Below are positions 29,238-41,279 of a DNA stretch of 43,023 nucleotides, piece by piece. Location: the NCBI RefSeq assembly GCF_022829445.1, contig NZ_JAKSXY010000026.1, forward strand, positions 1-43,023. Direction: 5' to 3'. Both the position numbers and the translations under genes were made by a program. Source of the DNA: Methylobacterium sp. J-068 (GTDB lineage Bacteria; Pseudomonadota; Alphaproteobacteria; Rhizobiales; Beijerinckiaceae). The notes beneath the pieces are model-generated. The model saw nothing but the letters and a program-made list of their open reading frames with translations, did no database searches and was not told where the DNA came from. How positions within the stretch are numbered: the first letter of the stretch is position 1; every line of letters starts with the position of its first letter.

Positions 29238-30536
29238 ATGACGATGACGCGCAGCCAGTCCTTCGCCCGCACACGCCTATCCAGCACCTCCGCCCCGTCG
29301 CGGATGCGGCCCTTGCTCGCCCGGAGGGCCGGCATGGGGTCGACGACGGCCGCCTGCCTCGCGATGGTCCTCTCGGGAGCGGTCCTGGCCTCCGGTGCCG
29401 CCGAGGCCCAGACCCCGCAACCCGCTTCGGGCGCGACCCTCAGCAAGGTCGCGAGCTTCGAGCATCAGGTCACGGGCGTCACCGTCGCGAAGGATGGACG
29501 GATCTTCGTCAACTTCCCGCGCTGGACCGAGGACACCGAAGTCTCGGTGGGCGAACTCAAGGACGGCAAGGTGGTGCCCTTCCCGGATGCCGCCTGGAAT
29601 TCCTGGCGCAACGCCCGCAAGGACGAGGTCACGGCCAAGGATCACTGGATCTGCGTCCAGAGCGTGGTGGCGAGCCCGGACGGCAATCTCTGGGTGCTCG
29701 ACCCGGCAGCCCCCGCCATGGCGGCCCTGGTGCCGGGCGGCGCCAAGCTGGTCGAGATCGACCTGAAGACTAATCAGCCCGCCCGGACCATCGCTTTCGA
29801 CGAGACCGTGGCACCCCAGGGCTCCTATCTCAACGACGTGCGCTTCTCGCCCGACGGCAAGACCGCCTACCTCACGGATTCCGGCGCCAAGGGTGCGCTG
29901 GTGGTGGTCGACCTCGACAGTGGCCGGGCGCGCCGCGTCCTCGACGGCGATCCCTCGACCCAACCCGACACGAGCGTGACCGTGACCTATGACGGCAAGC
30001 CCCTGCGCCGACCCGACGGGCGCGGCGTCGAGTTCGCCGCCGACGGCATCGCCCTCTCGCCCGACGGCAAGACGCTGTACTGGCAGGCGATCAAGGGCAA
30101 GACGCTCTACAGCCTGCCCACCGAGACCCTGGCCGGCGGCATCACCACGGCGCTGATGCCCACGACGCTCGCCGACAAGAGCGTGGCGGGCCGCATCGAG
30201 ACGGTGGGTGAGAACGGCCCGGCGGACGGCCTGATCATCGCCCGCCGCGACGGCCGCATGTACGTGACCTCCCCGCAGGACGATTCGATCAAGGTCCGCG
30301 ACCTCTCGGCCAAGAACGCCGCGCTCGCCACCGTGGTGCAGGACAAGCGCCTGCGCTGGCCCGACACCTTCGCGGAGGGGCCGGACGGGACGCTCTACGT
30401 CACGACCTCGCACATTCAGGACTCCGCCTTCTACAAGCCCGACGCTCCGGCGGCCCTGCCGACCGAGTTGTGGAGCCTGAAGTTCGGCCCGGCCGAGACC
30501 ACCGGCTCGACCACGCCCGCGCCGGCCGCCCGCTGA
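29238..30536 (+). CDS. Exported beta-propeller protein of the MRJP/yellow family
   Basis: A 432-residue protein from the ATG at 29238. A long N-terminus with a hydrophobic core (AACLAMVLSGAVLASGAAEA) ends in a likely Sec cleavage site near AEAQTP. The mature part resembles the major royal jelly/yellow family, as found in bacteria: KVASFEHQVTGVTVAKDGRIFVNFPRW, LWVLDPAAP, GGAKLVEIDLKTNQPARTI, NDVRFSPDGKTAYLTDSG, GIALSPDGKTLYWQ and LRWPDTFAEGPDGTLYVTTS correspond to successive propeller blades. The bacterial function of the family is not established. Two more exported propeller genes follow in the same direction (gaps of 77 and 33 bases), so the three are likely co-expressed in the periplasm. 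Confidence 0.88.
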   Translation: MTMTRSQSFARTRLSSTSAPSRMRPLLARRAGMGSTTAACLAMVLSGAVLASGAAEAQTPQPASGATLSKVASFEHQVTGVTVAKDGRIFVNFPRWTEDTEVSVGELKDGKVVPFPDAAWNSWRNARKDEVTAKDHWICVQSVVASPDGNLWVLDPAAPAMAALVPGGAKLVEIDLKTNQPARTIAFDETVAPQGSYLNDVRFSPDGKTAYLTDSGAKGALVVVDLDSGRARRVLDGDPSTQPDTSVTVTYDGKPLRRPDGRGVEFAADGIALSPDGKTLYWQAIKGKTLYSLPTETLAGGITTALMPTTLADKSVAGRIETVGENGPADGLIIARRDGRMYVTSPQDDSIKVRDLSAKNAALATVVQDKRLRWPDTFAEGPDGTLYVTTSHIQDSAFYKPDAPAALPTELWSLKFGPAETTGSTTPAPAAR

Positions 30537-30613
30537 AGACGCCGCGCGCCGCCTCCGAACCGGAGCGGCGCGCCGCGCTGCGCATCCTCGATTGTCTCCA
30601 GACCCGGACCCCG

Positions 30614-31585
30614 ATGCCGACGATTCGACGACGCACGCTCATCGGTGGCGCCCTGGCGGGCCTCGCCCTGTCGGCGTCCCGCGCCCCGGCGGCGCCGGTC
30701 CTGCGCGGCGACGACCCGCGCTTCGCCGACGTGGTCGCGCCCGGCACGCCGCTGCTCACCCTGTACGCGCAGGGGCGCTGGTGCGAGGGATTGTGCTACG
30801 CCAAAGCCCTCGGCGGCCTGATCGTCAGCGACGTTCGGGCCAACCGGATGCTGTGCGTCGCCGATGACGGCGGGACACGGGTCTTCCGTGATCCCTCGAA
30901 CAACGCCAACGGCAACACGCTCGACGGCGAGGGCCGCCTCGTCACCTGCGAGCATCGCGGGCGGCGCGTGGTCCGGCGTGAGCATGACGGCCGCCTCACC
31001 GTGCTCGCCGACGCCTTCGAGGGGCGGCCCCTGAATTCCCCCAACGACGCCGCGCTGGCGCCGGACGGGGCGATCTGGTTCACCGACCCCGTCTTCGGCA
31101 TCACCATGCCGGACGAGGGCCTGATGGCGACGCCCGCGCAAAGGGCGCGGCGCGTCTACAGGATCGATCCCTCCGGCACCCTCACGGGCATGACCGAGGC
31201 GGTGGGGCAGCCCAACGGCATCGCCTTCAGCCCGGACGGACGGCGCCTCTACGTCAGCGACACCAGCGCCGCGCTGAAGAACCCGGAGGGCGCCCGCTCC
31301 ATCCTGGCCTTTCCGGTCGAGGGCGGGCTCAAGCTCGGCGCGCCCGCGACCTTCGCCACCCTGGAGGCCGGCGTGCCGGACGGGCTGGCCGTCGATGCCG
31401 ATGGCCGGCTCTACGCGGCCTGCTTCGACGGGGTCCGGGTCTACGCGCCCGACGGCACCCGCCTCGGCCGCATCGCCACCGCCACGGATGCCGCCAACGT
31501 GGCCTTCGGCGGGCCGGACGGGCGCCGCCTGTTCATCGCCGCCGGCCCCTGTCTCCACGCCATCGACCTCACGGTGCGCGGCTGA
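30614..31585 (+). CDS. SMP-30/gluconolactonase-like exported protein
   Basis: A 323-residue protein from the ATG at 30614, with a Tat-type leader (IRRRTLIGGALAGLALSASRAPAAP). It is a six-bladed propeller of the SMP-30/gluconolactonase/LRE group. The usual metal ligands can be placed: the glutamate in WCEGLCYA, the asparagine in LNSPNDAALAPDG and the aspartate in VPDGLAVDADG. Blade signatures include AIWFTDPVFGI and GIAFSPDGRRLYVSDT. The family hydrolyses sugar lactones, among other esters; the substrate here is unknown. It is flanked on both sides by MRJP-type propellers in the same direction. Confidence 0.9.
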   Translation: MPTIRRRTLIGGALAGLALSASRAPAAPVLRGDDPRFADVVAPGTPLLTLYAQGRWCEGLCYAKALGGLIVSDVRANRMLCVADDGGTRVFRDPSNNANGNTLDGEGRLVTCEHRGRRVVRREHDGRLTVLADAFEGRPLNSPNDAALAPDGAIWFTDPVFGITMPDEGLMATPAQRARRVYRIDPSGTLTGMTEAVGQPNGIAFSPDGRRLYVSDTSAALKNPEGARSILAFPVEGGLKLGAPATFATLEAGVPDGLAVDADGRLYAACFDGVRVYAPDGTRLGRIATATDAANVAFGGPDGRRLFIAAGPCLHAIDLTVRG

Positions 31586-31618
31586 GCCGCCCCACGCGCC
31601 CGAACCGGAATCGTCCCC

Positions 31619-32785
31619 ATGACACTCGCTCGCCGTGACCTCCTCGCCGCCGGCCTCACCGGCGCGGCCACCCTCTCGCTCGGGCGTGAAGCCTCGGCGG
31701 AAACGCAGGTGGCCGAGCGGCGCGCGGCGGGCGGACTCGAACTCGCCTTCACGGCGAACGCGCCCTCCACGCCCACCGGCCTCGCGATCGCGCGCGGCGG
31801 CCGGCGCTTCGTGATGATGCCGCGCTTCAACGCGAAGGTGCCCTACACCCTCGGCGAGGTCATGCCCGACGGCGCGGTGCGCCCCTATCCGGACCTCGCC
31901 ACCAACCAGCCCGACCCGGAGCAGCCGCAGGCCCGGCTGTTCCACGTCCCCAACGGCGTCTTCGACCGGGACGACACCCTGTGGTGCCTCGATGCCGGGC
32001 TGCCCGACGGCTCCGGTCCGCCGGTCAAGGGCGGCGCGAAGCTGGTGCAGATCGACCTCTCCGACGACCGCATCCACCGCGTGGTGCCGCTGGAGGCCGG
32101 CATCACCCCGACCTCGTCGCTGAACGACCTGCGCGTGGACATCCGCGATGGCCATGCCCGCGCCTACATCACCGACCAGGGCCAAGACGGGGAGGGCGCC
32201 ATCCTGGCCGTCGACCTCGCCACCGGCCGGGTGGTGCGGCGCCTGGCCGGCCATGCCAGCACCAAGTCGCAGAAGGGGCTCCTCAAGATCGTGGAGGATC
32301 GCGCCGTGATGCAGCGGAAGGGCGAGGGGCCGCCGCGCCCGGTCCAGGGCGGCGCCAACGGCATCGCCCTCAGCCCGGACGGATCGCGGCTCTACTACGC
32401 GCCCCTGATCGGCCGGCGGCTCTACTCCGTCGGCACCGCCGCCCTCCTCGACCCCGAGACCGGCGATGCCGGGGTGGCGGCCGGGGTCGAGGACCTCGGC
32501 GAAAAGGGCATGACGGGCGGCCTCACCACGGATTCGAAGGACCGGGTCTACCTCGCCATGCAGGAGTTCAACGCGGTCGGCCGGCGCAACCCGGACGGCA
32601 GCGTGGAGATCCTCGCTTCCGACCCGCGCCTGATCTGGGCCGACACGTTCTGGATCACCCCCGACCGCTGGCTCCACGTCTCGGCCGCGCAGGTGAACCG
32701 GCGCCCGGAATACAACGGCGGCGAGGACAGGCAGACCCCGCCCTACGCGATCCTGCGGATGCGCATCGACGCCGACCCGGCGTGA
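31619..32785 (+). CDS. Tat-exported MRJP/yellow-family protein
   Basis: A 388-residue protein with a Tat-like leader (LARRDLLAAGLTGAATLSLG) and probable cleavage near ASAET. Its propeller repeats parallel the gene two places upstream: GLAIARGGRRFVMMPRFN, TLWCLDAGLPDGSGPPVKGGAKLVQIDL, SSLNDLRVD, ANGIALSPDGSRLYYAPL and IWADTFWITPDRWLHVSAAQ. The two are distant paralogues rather than a recent duplication. It ends three bases before the convergent ccmB stop, and I see no clear terminator in that junction. A role as a dehydrogenase, a tautomerase or only a binding protein cannot be decided. Confidence 0.88.
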   Translation: MTLARRDLLAAGLTGAATLSLGREASAETQVAERRAAGGLELAFTANAPSTPTGLAIARGGRRFVMMPRFNAKVPYTLGEVMPDGAVRPYPDLATNQPDPEQPQARLFHVPNGVFDRDDTLWCLDAGLPDGSGPPVKGGAKLVQIDLSDDRIHRVVPLEAGITPTSSLNDLRVDIRDGHARAYITDQGQDGEGAILAVDLATGRVVRRLAGHASTKSQKGLLKIVEDRAVMQRKGEGPPRPVQGGANGIALSPDGSRLYYAPLIGRRLYSVGTAALLDPETGDAGVAAGVEDLGEKGMTGGLTTDSKDRVYLAMQEFNAVGRRNPDGSVEILASDPRLIWADTFWITPDRWLHVSAAQVNRRPEYNGGEDRQTPPYAILRMRIDADPA

Positions 32786-32788
32786 TCC

Positions 32789-33460
32789 CTACTCGGACCA
32801 GCGCAGGGCCGCGGCCGCCGCGAGCGTGCCGATCACCCCCGCGATCAGGCTGAGCGCGCACAGGATGGCCAGCGGCGTGGTGAAGGGCACCGTGCCGCCG
32901 AGCGCCGCCTCGCTCGCCGAGACGCCGAAGATCAGCGTCGGGATCATAAGCGGCAGCACCACCACCGCGAGGATGAGCCCGCCGCGCCGGATCGAGGCGG
33001 TGAGCGCCGCGCCCACCGCGCCCACGAAGGTCAGCGCCGGCGTGCCGACCAGCAGGGTGAGGGCGGTGGCGCCCATGGCCCGGTCGTCGAGGGCGACGAG
33101 CAGCCCGAAGAGCGGGGAGGCGAGGGCGAGCGGCAGGCCCGTGGTCAGCCAATGCGCCAGCACCTTGGCCAGAACCACGCCCTCCAGCGGCACCGGCGAT
33201 CCCGTCATCAGATCGAGGGACCCGTCCTCCTCGTCGGCCTGGAACAGGCGGTCGAGGCCGATCAGGGTGGAGAGCACGGCGGCCAGCCACAGGATCGCGG
33301 GGCCGATCCGTGACAGGAGGTTGAGGTCGGGTCCGAGCGCGAACGGCACCAGGGCGACGATCATCAGGAAGAACACCAGGGAGAGCGCCCCGGAGCCGCC
33401 GACCCGGGCGGCGAGCGCGAGATCGCGGGCGACGAGGGCCCGCAGGGCACGGGTCACCAC
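32789..33460 (-). CDS. ccmB: Haem exporter permease CcmB
   Basis: Membrane subunit of the CcmAB(C) complex in system I cytochrome c maturation (223 residues, six membrane spans). Matching features are the N-terminal VARDLALAAR, the second-span motif GPAILWLAAVLSTLIGLDRLFQ, the DGSLDLMTGSPVPLEGVVLAKVLAHW loop and the FGVSASEAAL region. CcmAB uses ATP to release haem-loaded CcmE from CcmC. It overlaps ccmA by seven bases, so the pair is translationally coupled. The other ccm genes do not follow: the next gene is convergent. Confidence 0.95.
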   Translation of the reverse strand: MVTRALRALVARDLALAARVGGSGALSLVFFLMIVALVPFALGPDLNLLSRIGPAILWLAAVLSTLIGLDRLFQADEEDGSLDLMTGSPVPLEGVVLAKVLAHWLTTGLPLALASPLFGLLVALDDRAMGATALTLLVGTPALTFVGAVGAALTASIRRGGLILAVVVLPLMIPTLIFGVSASEAALGGTVPFTTPLAILCALSLIAGVIGTLAAAAALRWSE

Positions 33461-34107
33461 CAGACCTCCTCCGCCGGAGCGCGCGCCCCGATGTCATCAG
33501 GCCGAGGCTTGGCCGCCTCGATCCGCAATTCCCGCGCGTCCTCCAGGCCGAGCGCCTGGTGGGTCGCCGCGATGACGAGGCCGCCCTCCGCCCTGTGCCG
33601 GGCCATCATGCCGGCGAGCAAGCCCTGCGAGGCCGTGTCGAGGGCCGCCGTCGGTTCGTCGAGGAGCCAGAGCGGGCGCCGGCAGACGAGGAGGCGGGCC
33701 AGGGCCACCCGCCGCCGCTGGCCGGCGGAGAGATAGGCCACCGGCAGCCTCAGGGCATGGCCGAGGCCGAGTTCCTCCAGGGCCGCGCGCGGGCTCGCGG
33801 TCGGCGCGCCGAGGAGGTCGCGCGCGAAGGCGAGGTTCTCCTCGGCGGTCAGCGGGCTCTTCAGCCCGTCGCGATGCCCGACCACATGGAGGCATTCGGA
33901 TATCGTCGCCTCGCCGGCCTCGCTCACCGTGAGCGTGCCCGTCTCGGGCTTGAGCCGGCCGGCCAGCACCGCGAGCAGCGTCGACTTGCCGGCCCCGTTC
34001 CGGCCCGTGACCATCAGCGCCTCGCCGGGTCCGAGCGCGAAGGACAGGTCCGAGAAGATGCGGCGGCCGGAGCGGCGGACGGCGAGGTTCTGGGCGTTCA
34101 GCCGCAC
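33454..34107 (-). CDS. ccmA: Haem exporter ATP-binding protein CcmA
   Basis: ATPase of the CcmAB complex (217 residues from a GTG at 34107; AGGA stands six bases upstream, and the longer open frame is not protein-like). Walker A GRNGAGKST is at residues 35-43, the signature is LSAGQRRRVALARLL, and Walker B is LWLLDEPTAAL. HVVGHRDGLKSPLTAEENL is a CcmA hallmark. It acts with CcmB at the inner membrane in cytochrome c biogenesis, which serves the many c-type cytochromes of methylotrophs. It is transcribed away from acnA across a 741-base gap. Confidence 0.94.
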   Translation of the reverse strand: MRLNAQNLAVRRSGRRIFSDLSFALGPGEALMVTGRNGAGKSTLLAVLAGRLKPETGTLTVSEAGEATISECLHVVGHRDGLKSPLTAEENLAFARDLLGAPTASPRAALEELGLGHALRLPVAYLSAGQRRRVALARLLVCRRPLWLLDEPTAALDTASQGLLAGMMARHRAEGGLVIAATHQALGLEDARELRIEAAKPRPDDIGARAPAEEVWW

Positions 34108-34848
34108 GGTTCGTCCTGATTCCTGAGCCTGCCCGAGAGGGTCATCGATACACGTCGCGCCGATGGCCGACCTCGACCACGAGGAGGCGAGGCGCGCCGT
34201 CCCCGATCGCGGCGATCGCGCGAACGTCACCGCTGCGAGTGTCTCAGGACGTGCCGAGCCCTCAGACCTCAGGGCTTCGCCCATCGCACGGGAATCGTCC
34301 CGTGGCGAGAGGCGATCACGCCGACGGCCCCAAAGGTCGGCTCGGCGCGATCTGTCCGCGGTTCCCAGTGGGGACACGGGCCCTTCGTGAGGAGAATGTC
34401 GTGAAACGCGCGCCGATCGGGCCCCCTCGAAGGATCGTATCCACGCGCCCGCTCCGACCTTCGCCTCCGCGCAGCATGCGCGGGACCAGATCGCGCGCCG
34501 CGCCGGACCTAGTCTCGAAGCATGGGGCCGCGGGCGCGGCTTCCTCGCATCGCGTGGCGGCATGGCCCTTCCGGACCGGCGTGACGCACGCTCGACCGAC
34601 AGCGGACCAGACAGACCCGGCCGTCTGTCAGGCTCCCGGTAGCGGCCAGTTTCGAAGTGTTCTATAACGCGTTCAGGCTGCGCCGCGCGAGTTTCAGGGC
34701 GTCCAAATCGCCCTTCGCGCATCACCCTCATCCGGGCACCCCCGGGGCGGCGCGCGCTTCCATAGCGCTCCCAGCCGAACACGTGTTTTCGTGGCGCAGG
34801 TTATGCCTGCGCGTGTTCGACCAACCGCTCGCGAGGAAACAGACCGCC
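34108..34848. other. Long divergent intergenic region without a recognised gene
   Basis: These 741 bases separate ccmA (minus) from acnA (plus). Several frames are open on both strands, but their translations are arginine-, proline- and serine-rich with no protein-like pattern or ribosome site. TATAAC at 34663-34668 might be a -10 box, without a fitting -35. The region should hold promoters for both neighbours. Confidence 0.55.
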
Positions 34849-37548
<2,700 letters not shown>

Positions 37549-37575
37549 AGGCGCGAACGCCAATGGGCTGAACCG

Positions 37576-37605
37576 AGGCCTCGCCCGAAAGGGCGGGGCC
37601 TTTTT
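37576..37605 (+). terminator. Rho-independent terminator after acnA
   Basis: The stem AGGCCTCGCCC/GGGCGGGGCCT (one G-T pair) around a GAAA tetraloop is followed by TTTTTC. It lies 28 bases after the acnA stop. It is the clearest intrinsic terminator in the window. Confidence 0.92.
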
Positions 37606-37729
37606 CATGGCCACCACCCTTTAAAAAGTTCTTTCAGGTTTACAAATCAGCAGCTCTCAAACCTAGAGTTCGATAATTGCCGTGCGAGGCGCTCTCCGTG
37701 GAAGCCCCGCGATAACCTGGAGCGAAAAG

Positions 37730-37918
37730 ATGGCCGACATTTCCTACCCTTGCTACAAGGTCAAGAAGGATACGAGGGGGCATTGGTACTGGGTCTACTA
37801 CGCCAAGAACCGCGAAGAGATTTCGAAAAGCAGTGAAAGCTACGTGGCGAAGGCCGATTGCCTTCACGGCATCAAACTGAATAAGGCGTCAGGCAACGAT
37901 CCCGTCTTCGAGGTGTGA
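37730..37918 (+). CDS. Small DUF1508/YegP-like protein
   Basis: A 62-residue protein from the ATG at 37730, which has GGAG eight bases upstream. GHWYWVYYAKNREEISKSSE followed by SYVAKADCLHGIKLNK fits the DUF1508/YegP fold: aromatic beta strands, then the (A)D/GC-x-HGI helix. It is one repeat unit; Escherichia coli YegP has two. The function of the family is unknown. Its base composition is lower in GC than its neighbours', and the preceding 60 bases are AT-rich, so it may have its own promoter. Confidence 0.8.
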   Translation: MADISYPCYKVKKDTRGHWYWVYYAKNREEISKSSESYVAKADCLHGIKLNKASGNDPVFEV

Positions 37919-38029
37919 TCTGAGCCGGCTGGATAGGTCCGGGGGATGGGGCGAACGCGACGTCTCTCGGTGTCGGAACAATCGGCATCCCGCTTGACGC
38001 CACGGCGCGCCCGGTCGAAACCGCGACGC

Positions 38030-39343
38030 ATGACGATGCGCCCCATCCTCTTCACCAACGCCGCGCTCTGCGACCCGGCCACGGGCCGGCAGGCGCCCGG
38101 CCACGTCGTCGTCCGCGACGGCCTGATCCACGACGTCGGCTGGGGTCCCCTCGCCGGGGTGCCGGACGAGGCCGAGACGATCGATTGCGGCGGCCACGTC
38201 CTCAGCCCCGGCCTCATCGATCTGCGCGCCTTCGTGGGCGAGCCCGGCGCGGAGCATCGCGAGACCCTGGCCAGCGCCAGCGCGGCCGCCGCCGCCGGCG
38301 GCGTCACCACGCTCGTCTGCATGCCCGACACCAACCCGGTCATCGACGGGCCGGCCATCGTCGACTTCGTGCTGCGGCGCGCCCGTGACACGGCGAGCGT
38401 CAACGTGCTGCCGGCCGCCGCCATCACCAAGGGGCTCGCCGGACACGAGATGACCGAATTCGGCCTGCTGCAGGAGGCCGGTGCGGTCGCCTTCACCGAT
38501 GGCCTCAAGGCGGTGCGGAACGCCCAGGTGATGCGCCGGGCGATGACCTATGCCCGCGACTTCGGCGCCCTGCTGATGCAGCACGTGGAGGAGCCCGACC
38601 TCGTCGGCGACGGCGTGATGAACGAGGGCGAGATGGCCTCCCGCCTCGGGCTGCTCGGCATCCCGCGCGAGGCCGAGACGGTGATGCTGGAGCGCGACAT
38701 CCGCCTCGTGCGCCTTACCGGCGCCCGCTACCATGCGGCGATGATTTCCTGCGCCGACTCCGTCGAGATCGTGCGCCGGGCCAAGCAGGACGGCCTGCCC
38801 GTCACCTGCGGCGCCTCGGTGAACAACCTCGTCCTCAACGAGGGCGACATCGGCCATTACCGGACCTTCTGCCGGCTCTCGCCGCCGCTCCGGCACGAGA
38901 CCGACCGGCTCGCCCTGGTGGCGGCCCTGAACGAGGGCGTCATCGACGTCGTCGTGTCGGACCACAACCCGCAGGATGTCGAGACGAAGCGCCTGCCCTT
39001 CGCCGAGGCCGCCGATGGGGCGCTCGGCATCGAGACGCTGCTCGGCGCGGCCCTGCGCCTCGTCCATACCGGCGACGTCGCCCTGCCGCGCCTCCTGGCG
39101 GCCCTGACCACGAGCCCCGCCGCCCTGCTCGGCCGCCCGGCCGGACGCCTCGCGGCCGGCGCGCCCGCCGACCTCGTACTGATCGACCCGGACCTGCCTT
39201 ACGTCCTCGACAAGCGCCGCCTGAAGTCCCGCTCGAAGAACTCGCCCTTCGACGAGGCCCGGCTTCAGGGCGCGGCGATCCTGACGATGGTCGGGGGCGG
39301 CATCGTCTTTCGCGCGCCCGACGAGACCGGGGCCGCCGCGTGA
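38030..39343 (+). CDS. Dihydroorotase-like protein lacking catalytic histidines (PyrC'/PyrX type)
   Basis: A 437-residue member of the dihydroorotase family from the ATG at 38030. The fold landmarks remain ([50 protein letters not shown]). The metal motif DxHxH, however, has become D64-L-R66-A-F68, the next histidine region reads MQHVEEPDL, and the fourth region reads [12 protein letters not shown] where active enzymes have HISTA. Such non-catalytic homologues assemble with aspartate carbamoyltransferase (PyrB) in Pseudomonas and others. In many alphaproteobacteria the gene follows pyrB; here pyrB is absent from this side and the YegP-like gene stands upstream. It overlaps plsY by four bases. 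It is often annotated simply as pyrC. Confidence 0.88.
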   Translation: MTMRPILFTNAALCDPATGRQAPGHVVVRDGLIHDVGWGPLAGVPDEAETIDCGGHVLSPGLIDLRAFVGEPGAEHRETLASASAAAAAGGVTTLVCMPDTNPVIDGPAIVDFVLRRARDTASVNVLPAAAITKGLAGHEMTEFGLLQEAGAVAFTDGLKAVRNAQVMRRAMTYARDFGALLMQHVEEPDLVGDGVMNEGEMASRLGLLGIPREAETVMLERDIRLVRLTGARYHAAMISCADSVEIVRRAKQDGLPVTCGASVNNLVLNEGDIGHYRTFCRLSPPLRHETDRLALVAALNEGVIDVVVSDHNPQDVETKRLPFAEAADGALGIETLLGAALRLVHTGDVALPRLLAALTTSPAALLGRPAGRLAAGAPADLVLIDPDLPYVLDKRRLKSRSKNSPFDEARLQGAAILTMVGGGIVFRAPDETGAAA

Positions 39344-39951
39344 CCGCGATGACTGGGCTTTCCTGGCCCCTCCTGCTCGCGGCCCTGGCGGGGGGCTACC
39401 TCCTCGGCTCGATTCCCTTCGGGCTGATCCTGACGCGCTTTGCCGGGCTCGGGGATGTGCGCGCCATCGGCTCGGGCAATATCGGCGCCACCAACGTGCT
39501 GCGCACCGGGCGCAAGGGCCTCGCGGCCGCGACCCTGCTGGGCGACGCGCTGAAGGGCACGCTCGCCGTGCTCCTCGCGGGACGGTTCCTCGGGCCGGAG
39601 GCGGCCCTGGTCGCGGGCCTCGGCGCCTTCCTGGGGCACCTGTTCCCGGTCTGGCTCGGGTTCCGGGGCGGCAAGGGGGTGGCGACCTTCCTCGGCGTGC
39701 TCCTGGCGCTCAGCCCGCTCGGTCTCGTGGCCTTCGCGGCGATCTGGCTCGGCCTCGCTTTCACGCTGAAATACTCGTCCCTGGCGGCGCTGGCCGCCTC
39801 GGCCCTGACGCCCCTCGTGCTCTGGGCCATCGGACAGCCCTCGGTTGCAATTCTGTTTCTCCTGCTCGCCGCCCTGCTATGGTGGAAGCATGCGCCCAAC
39901 ATCCGCCGGCTGATCGACGGAACCGAGGGGCGCATCGGGCAGAAGGGCTGA
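39340..39951 (+). CDS. plsY: Acyl-phosphate:glycerol-3-phosphate acyltransferase PlsY
   Basis: Transfers the acyl group from acyl-phosphate to glycerol-3-phosphate, the first committed step of phospholipid synthesis, in the inner membrane. The protein has 203 residues and about five to seven hydrophobic spans. The three PlsY motifs are present: GSIPFG with [13 protein letters not shown] near residues 45-55, [18 protein letters not shown], and the C-terminal [14 protein letters not shown]. The start is a GTG at 39340 within the overlap GTGA with the preceding gene, so translation is coupled. Confidence 0.96.
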   Translation: MTAMTGLSWPLLLAALAGGYLLGSIPFGLILTRFAGLGDVRAIGSGNIGATNVLRTGRKGLAAATLLGDALKGTLAVLLAGRFLGPEAALVAGLGAFLGHLFPVWLGFRGGKGVATFLGVLLALSPLGLVAFAAIWLGLAFTLKYSSLAALAASALTPLVLWAIGQPSVAILFLLLAALLWWKHAPNIRRLIDGTEGRIGQKG

Positions 39952-39982
39952 GGTCCCTCGCCCGCTCCGGAGGGGGAGGGCG

Positions 39983-41158
39983 ATGCAACTCACCGATGCC
40001 CAGCGTCTCGACTGGCTGCGCCTGATCCGCAGCGAGGGCATCGGCCCGCGCACGTTTCGGACCCTGATCAACCGCTTCGGCGGTGCGGGGGCGGCCCTGG
40101 AGGCCCTGCCGACGCTCACGGGGCGCAGCGGCAAGCGCGTCACGCCGCCCGGCCGGGCCGAGGCGGAGGCCGAGATCGCCGCCGCCGCCCGCCTCGGCGC
40201 GCGCCTCGTGGCCCTGGGCGAGGCGGATTACCCCAAATTGCTGCAGGCGGCCGATTCCGCGCCCCCGCTGATCGCCATCCGGGGCGAGGCCACGACCCCG
40301 AACCGGCCCGGCATCGCCATCGTCGGCTCACGCAACGCCTCGGCCGCCGGCCTCGGCTTCACCGAACGGCTGGCGCGCGGCCTCGGCGAAGCCGGGCTCG
40401 TGGTCGTGTCGGGGCTGGCGCGCGGCATCGATGCCCACGCCCACAAGGCCACGCTCCAGTCCGGCACCGTGGCGGTGCTGGCCGGCGGACACGACCGGAT
40501 CTATCCGGCCAACCACGCCGCCCTGGTCGACGCGATCCTGGACGCGGGCGGCGCGGTCGTGGCCGAGATGCCGATGGGCTGGGAGCCGCGCGGACGCGAC
40601 TTTCCCCGGCGCAACCGCATCATCTCGGGGCTGGCCTACGGCACCGTCGTGGTCGAGGCCGCCCGCCGCTCGGGCTCGCTCATCACCGCGCGCTTCGCCC
40701 TCGAACAGGGCCGCGAGGTCTTCGCCGTTCCGGGCTCGCCCCTCGATCCCCGCGCGGAGGGCACCAACGACCTCATCCGCCAGGGCGCGACCCTGGTGGC
40801 GCAGGTCGAACACGTGACGGACGTGGTCGCGCCGCTGATCGGCGGCGGCGCGTTCGCGCACGGGGAGGGCGTCCTGGCGCTCGACCGGCCGGACCTCGCC
40901 GACGCTCCGATCTTCTGGGACGAATTCGACGTCGACGGCATCGCGCTGCCGCCGGTCCCGGACGACCTCGACGTGCCCGAGCCGGCCGACGCGCGCACCC
41001 GCCTGATCGCCTATCTCAGCCCGACCCCGATCGGCACCGACGAACTCGCCCGCGCGGCGGGCCTCAGCGTCCGCGTGGTGCAGACCACCCTGCTCGAACT
41101 GGAGCTCGACGGCCGTATCGAGCGACACGGCAGCAACGCGGTTTCGCTGCTGGGGTGA
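39983..41158 (+). CDS. dprA: DNA-processing protein DprA
   Basis: Loads RecA onto incoming single-stranded DNA during natural transformation. The protein has 391 residues. An N-terminal SAM-like region (about 1-65, [15 protein letters not shown]) is followed by the Rossmann-like DprA domain: [70 protein letters not shown] and [14 protein letters not shown] are all present. A C-terminal winged helix of the DML1 type ([24 protein letters not shown]) completes it. It lies 31 bases after plsY. In many alphaproteobacteria topA follows dprA; here a flagellin gene follows instead. Confidence 0.96.
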   Translation: MQLTDAQRLDWLRLIRSEGIGPRTFRTLINRFGGAGAALEALPTLTGRSGKRVTPPGRAEAEAEIAAAARLGARLVALGEADYPKLLQAADSAPPLIAIRGEATTPNRPGIAIVGSRNASAAGLGFTERLARGLGEAGLVVVSGLARGIDAHAHKATLQSGTVAVLAGGHDRIYPANHAALVDAILDAGGAVVAEMPMGWEPRGRDFPRRNRIISGLAYGTVVVEAARRSGSLITARFALEQGREVFAVPGSPLDPRAEGTNDLIRQGATLVAQVEHVTDVVAPLIGGGAFAHGEGVLALDRPDLADAPIFWDEFDVDGIALPPVPDDLDVPEPADARTRLIAYLSPTPIGTDELARAAGLSVRVVQTTLLELELDGRIERHGSNAVSLLG

Positions 41159-41279
41159 GGGCAAGCGGCGGCGAGGGAGCGACGGCAGGCGTCCGATATC
41201 CTTAACCCGGCGTTGAGACCCGATGCGTTAACCAAGTTCTGAAGATGGCTACAAAGCCGCAGCACAGGGTTTCCGTGTC

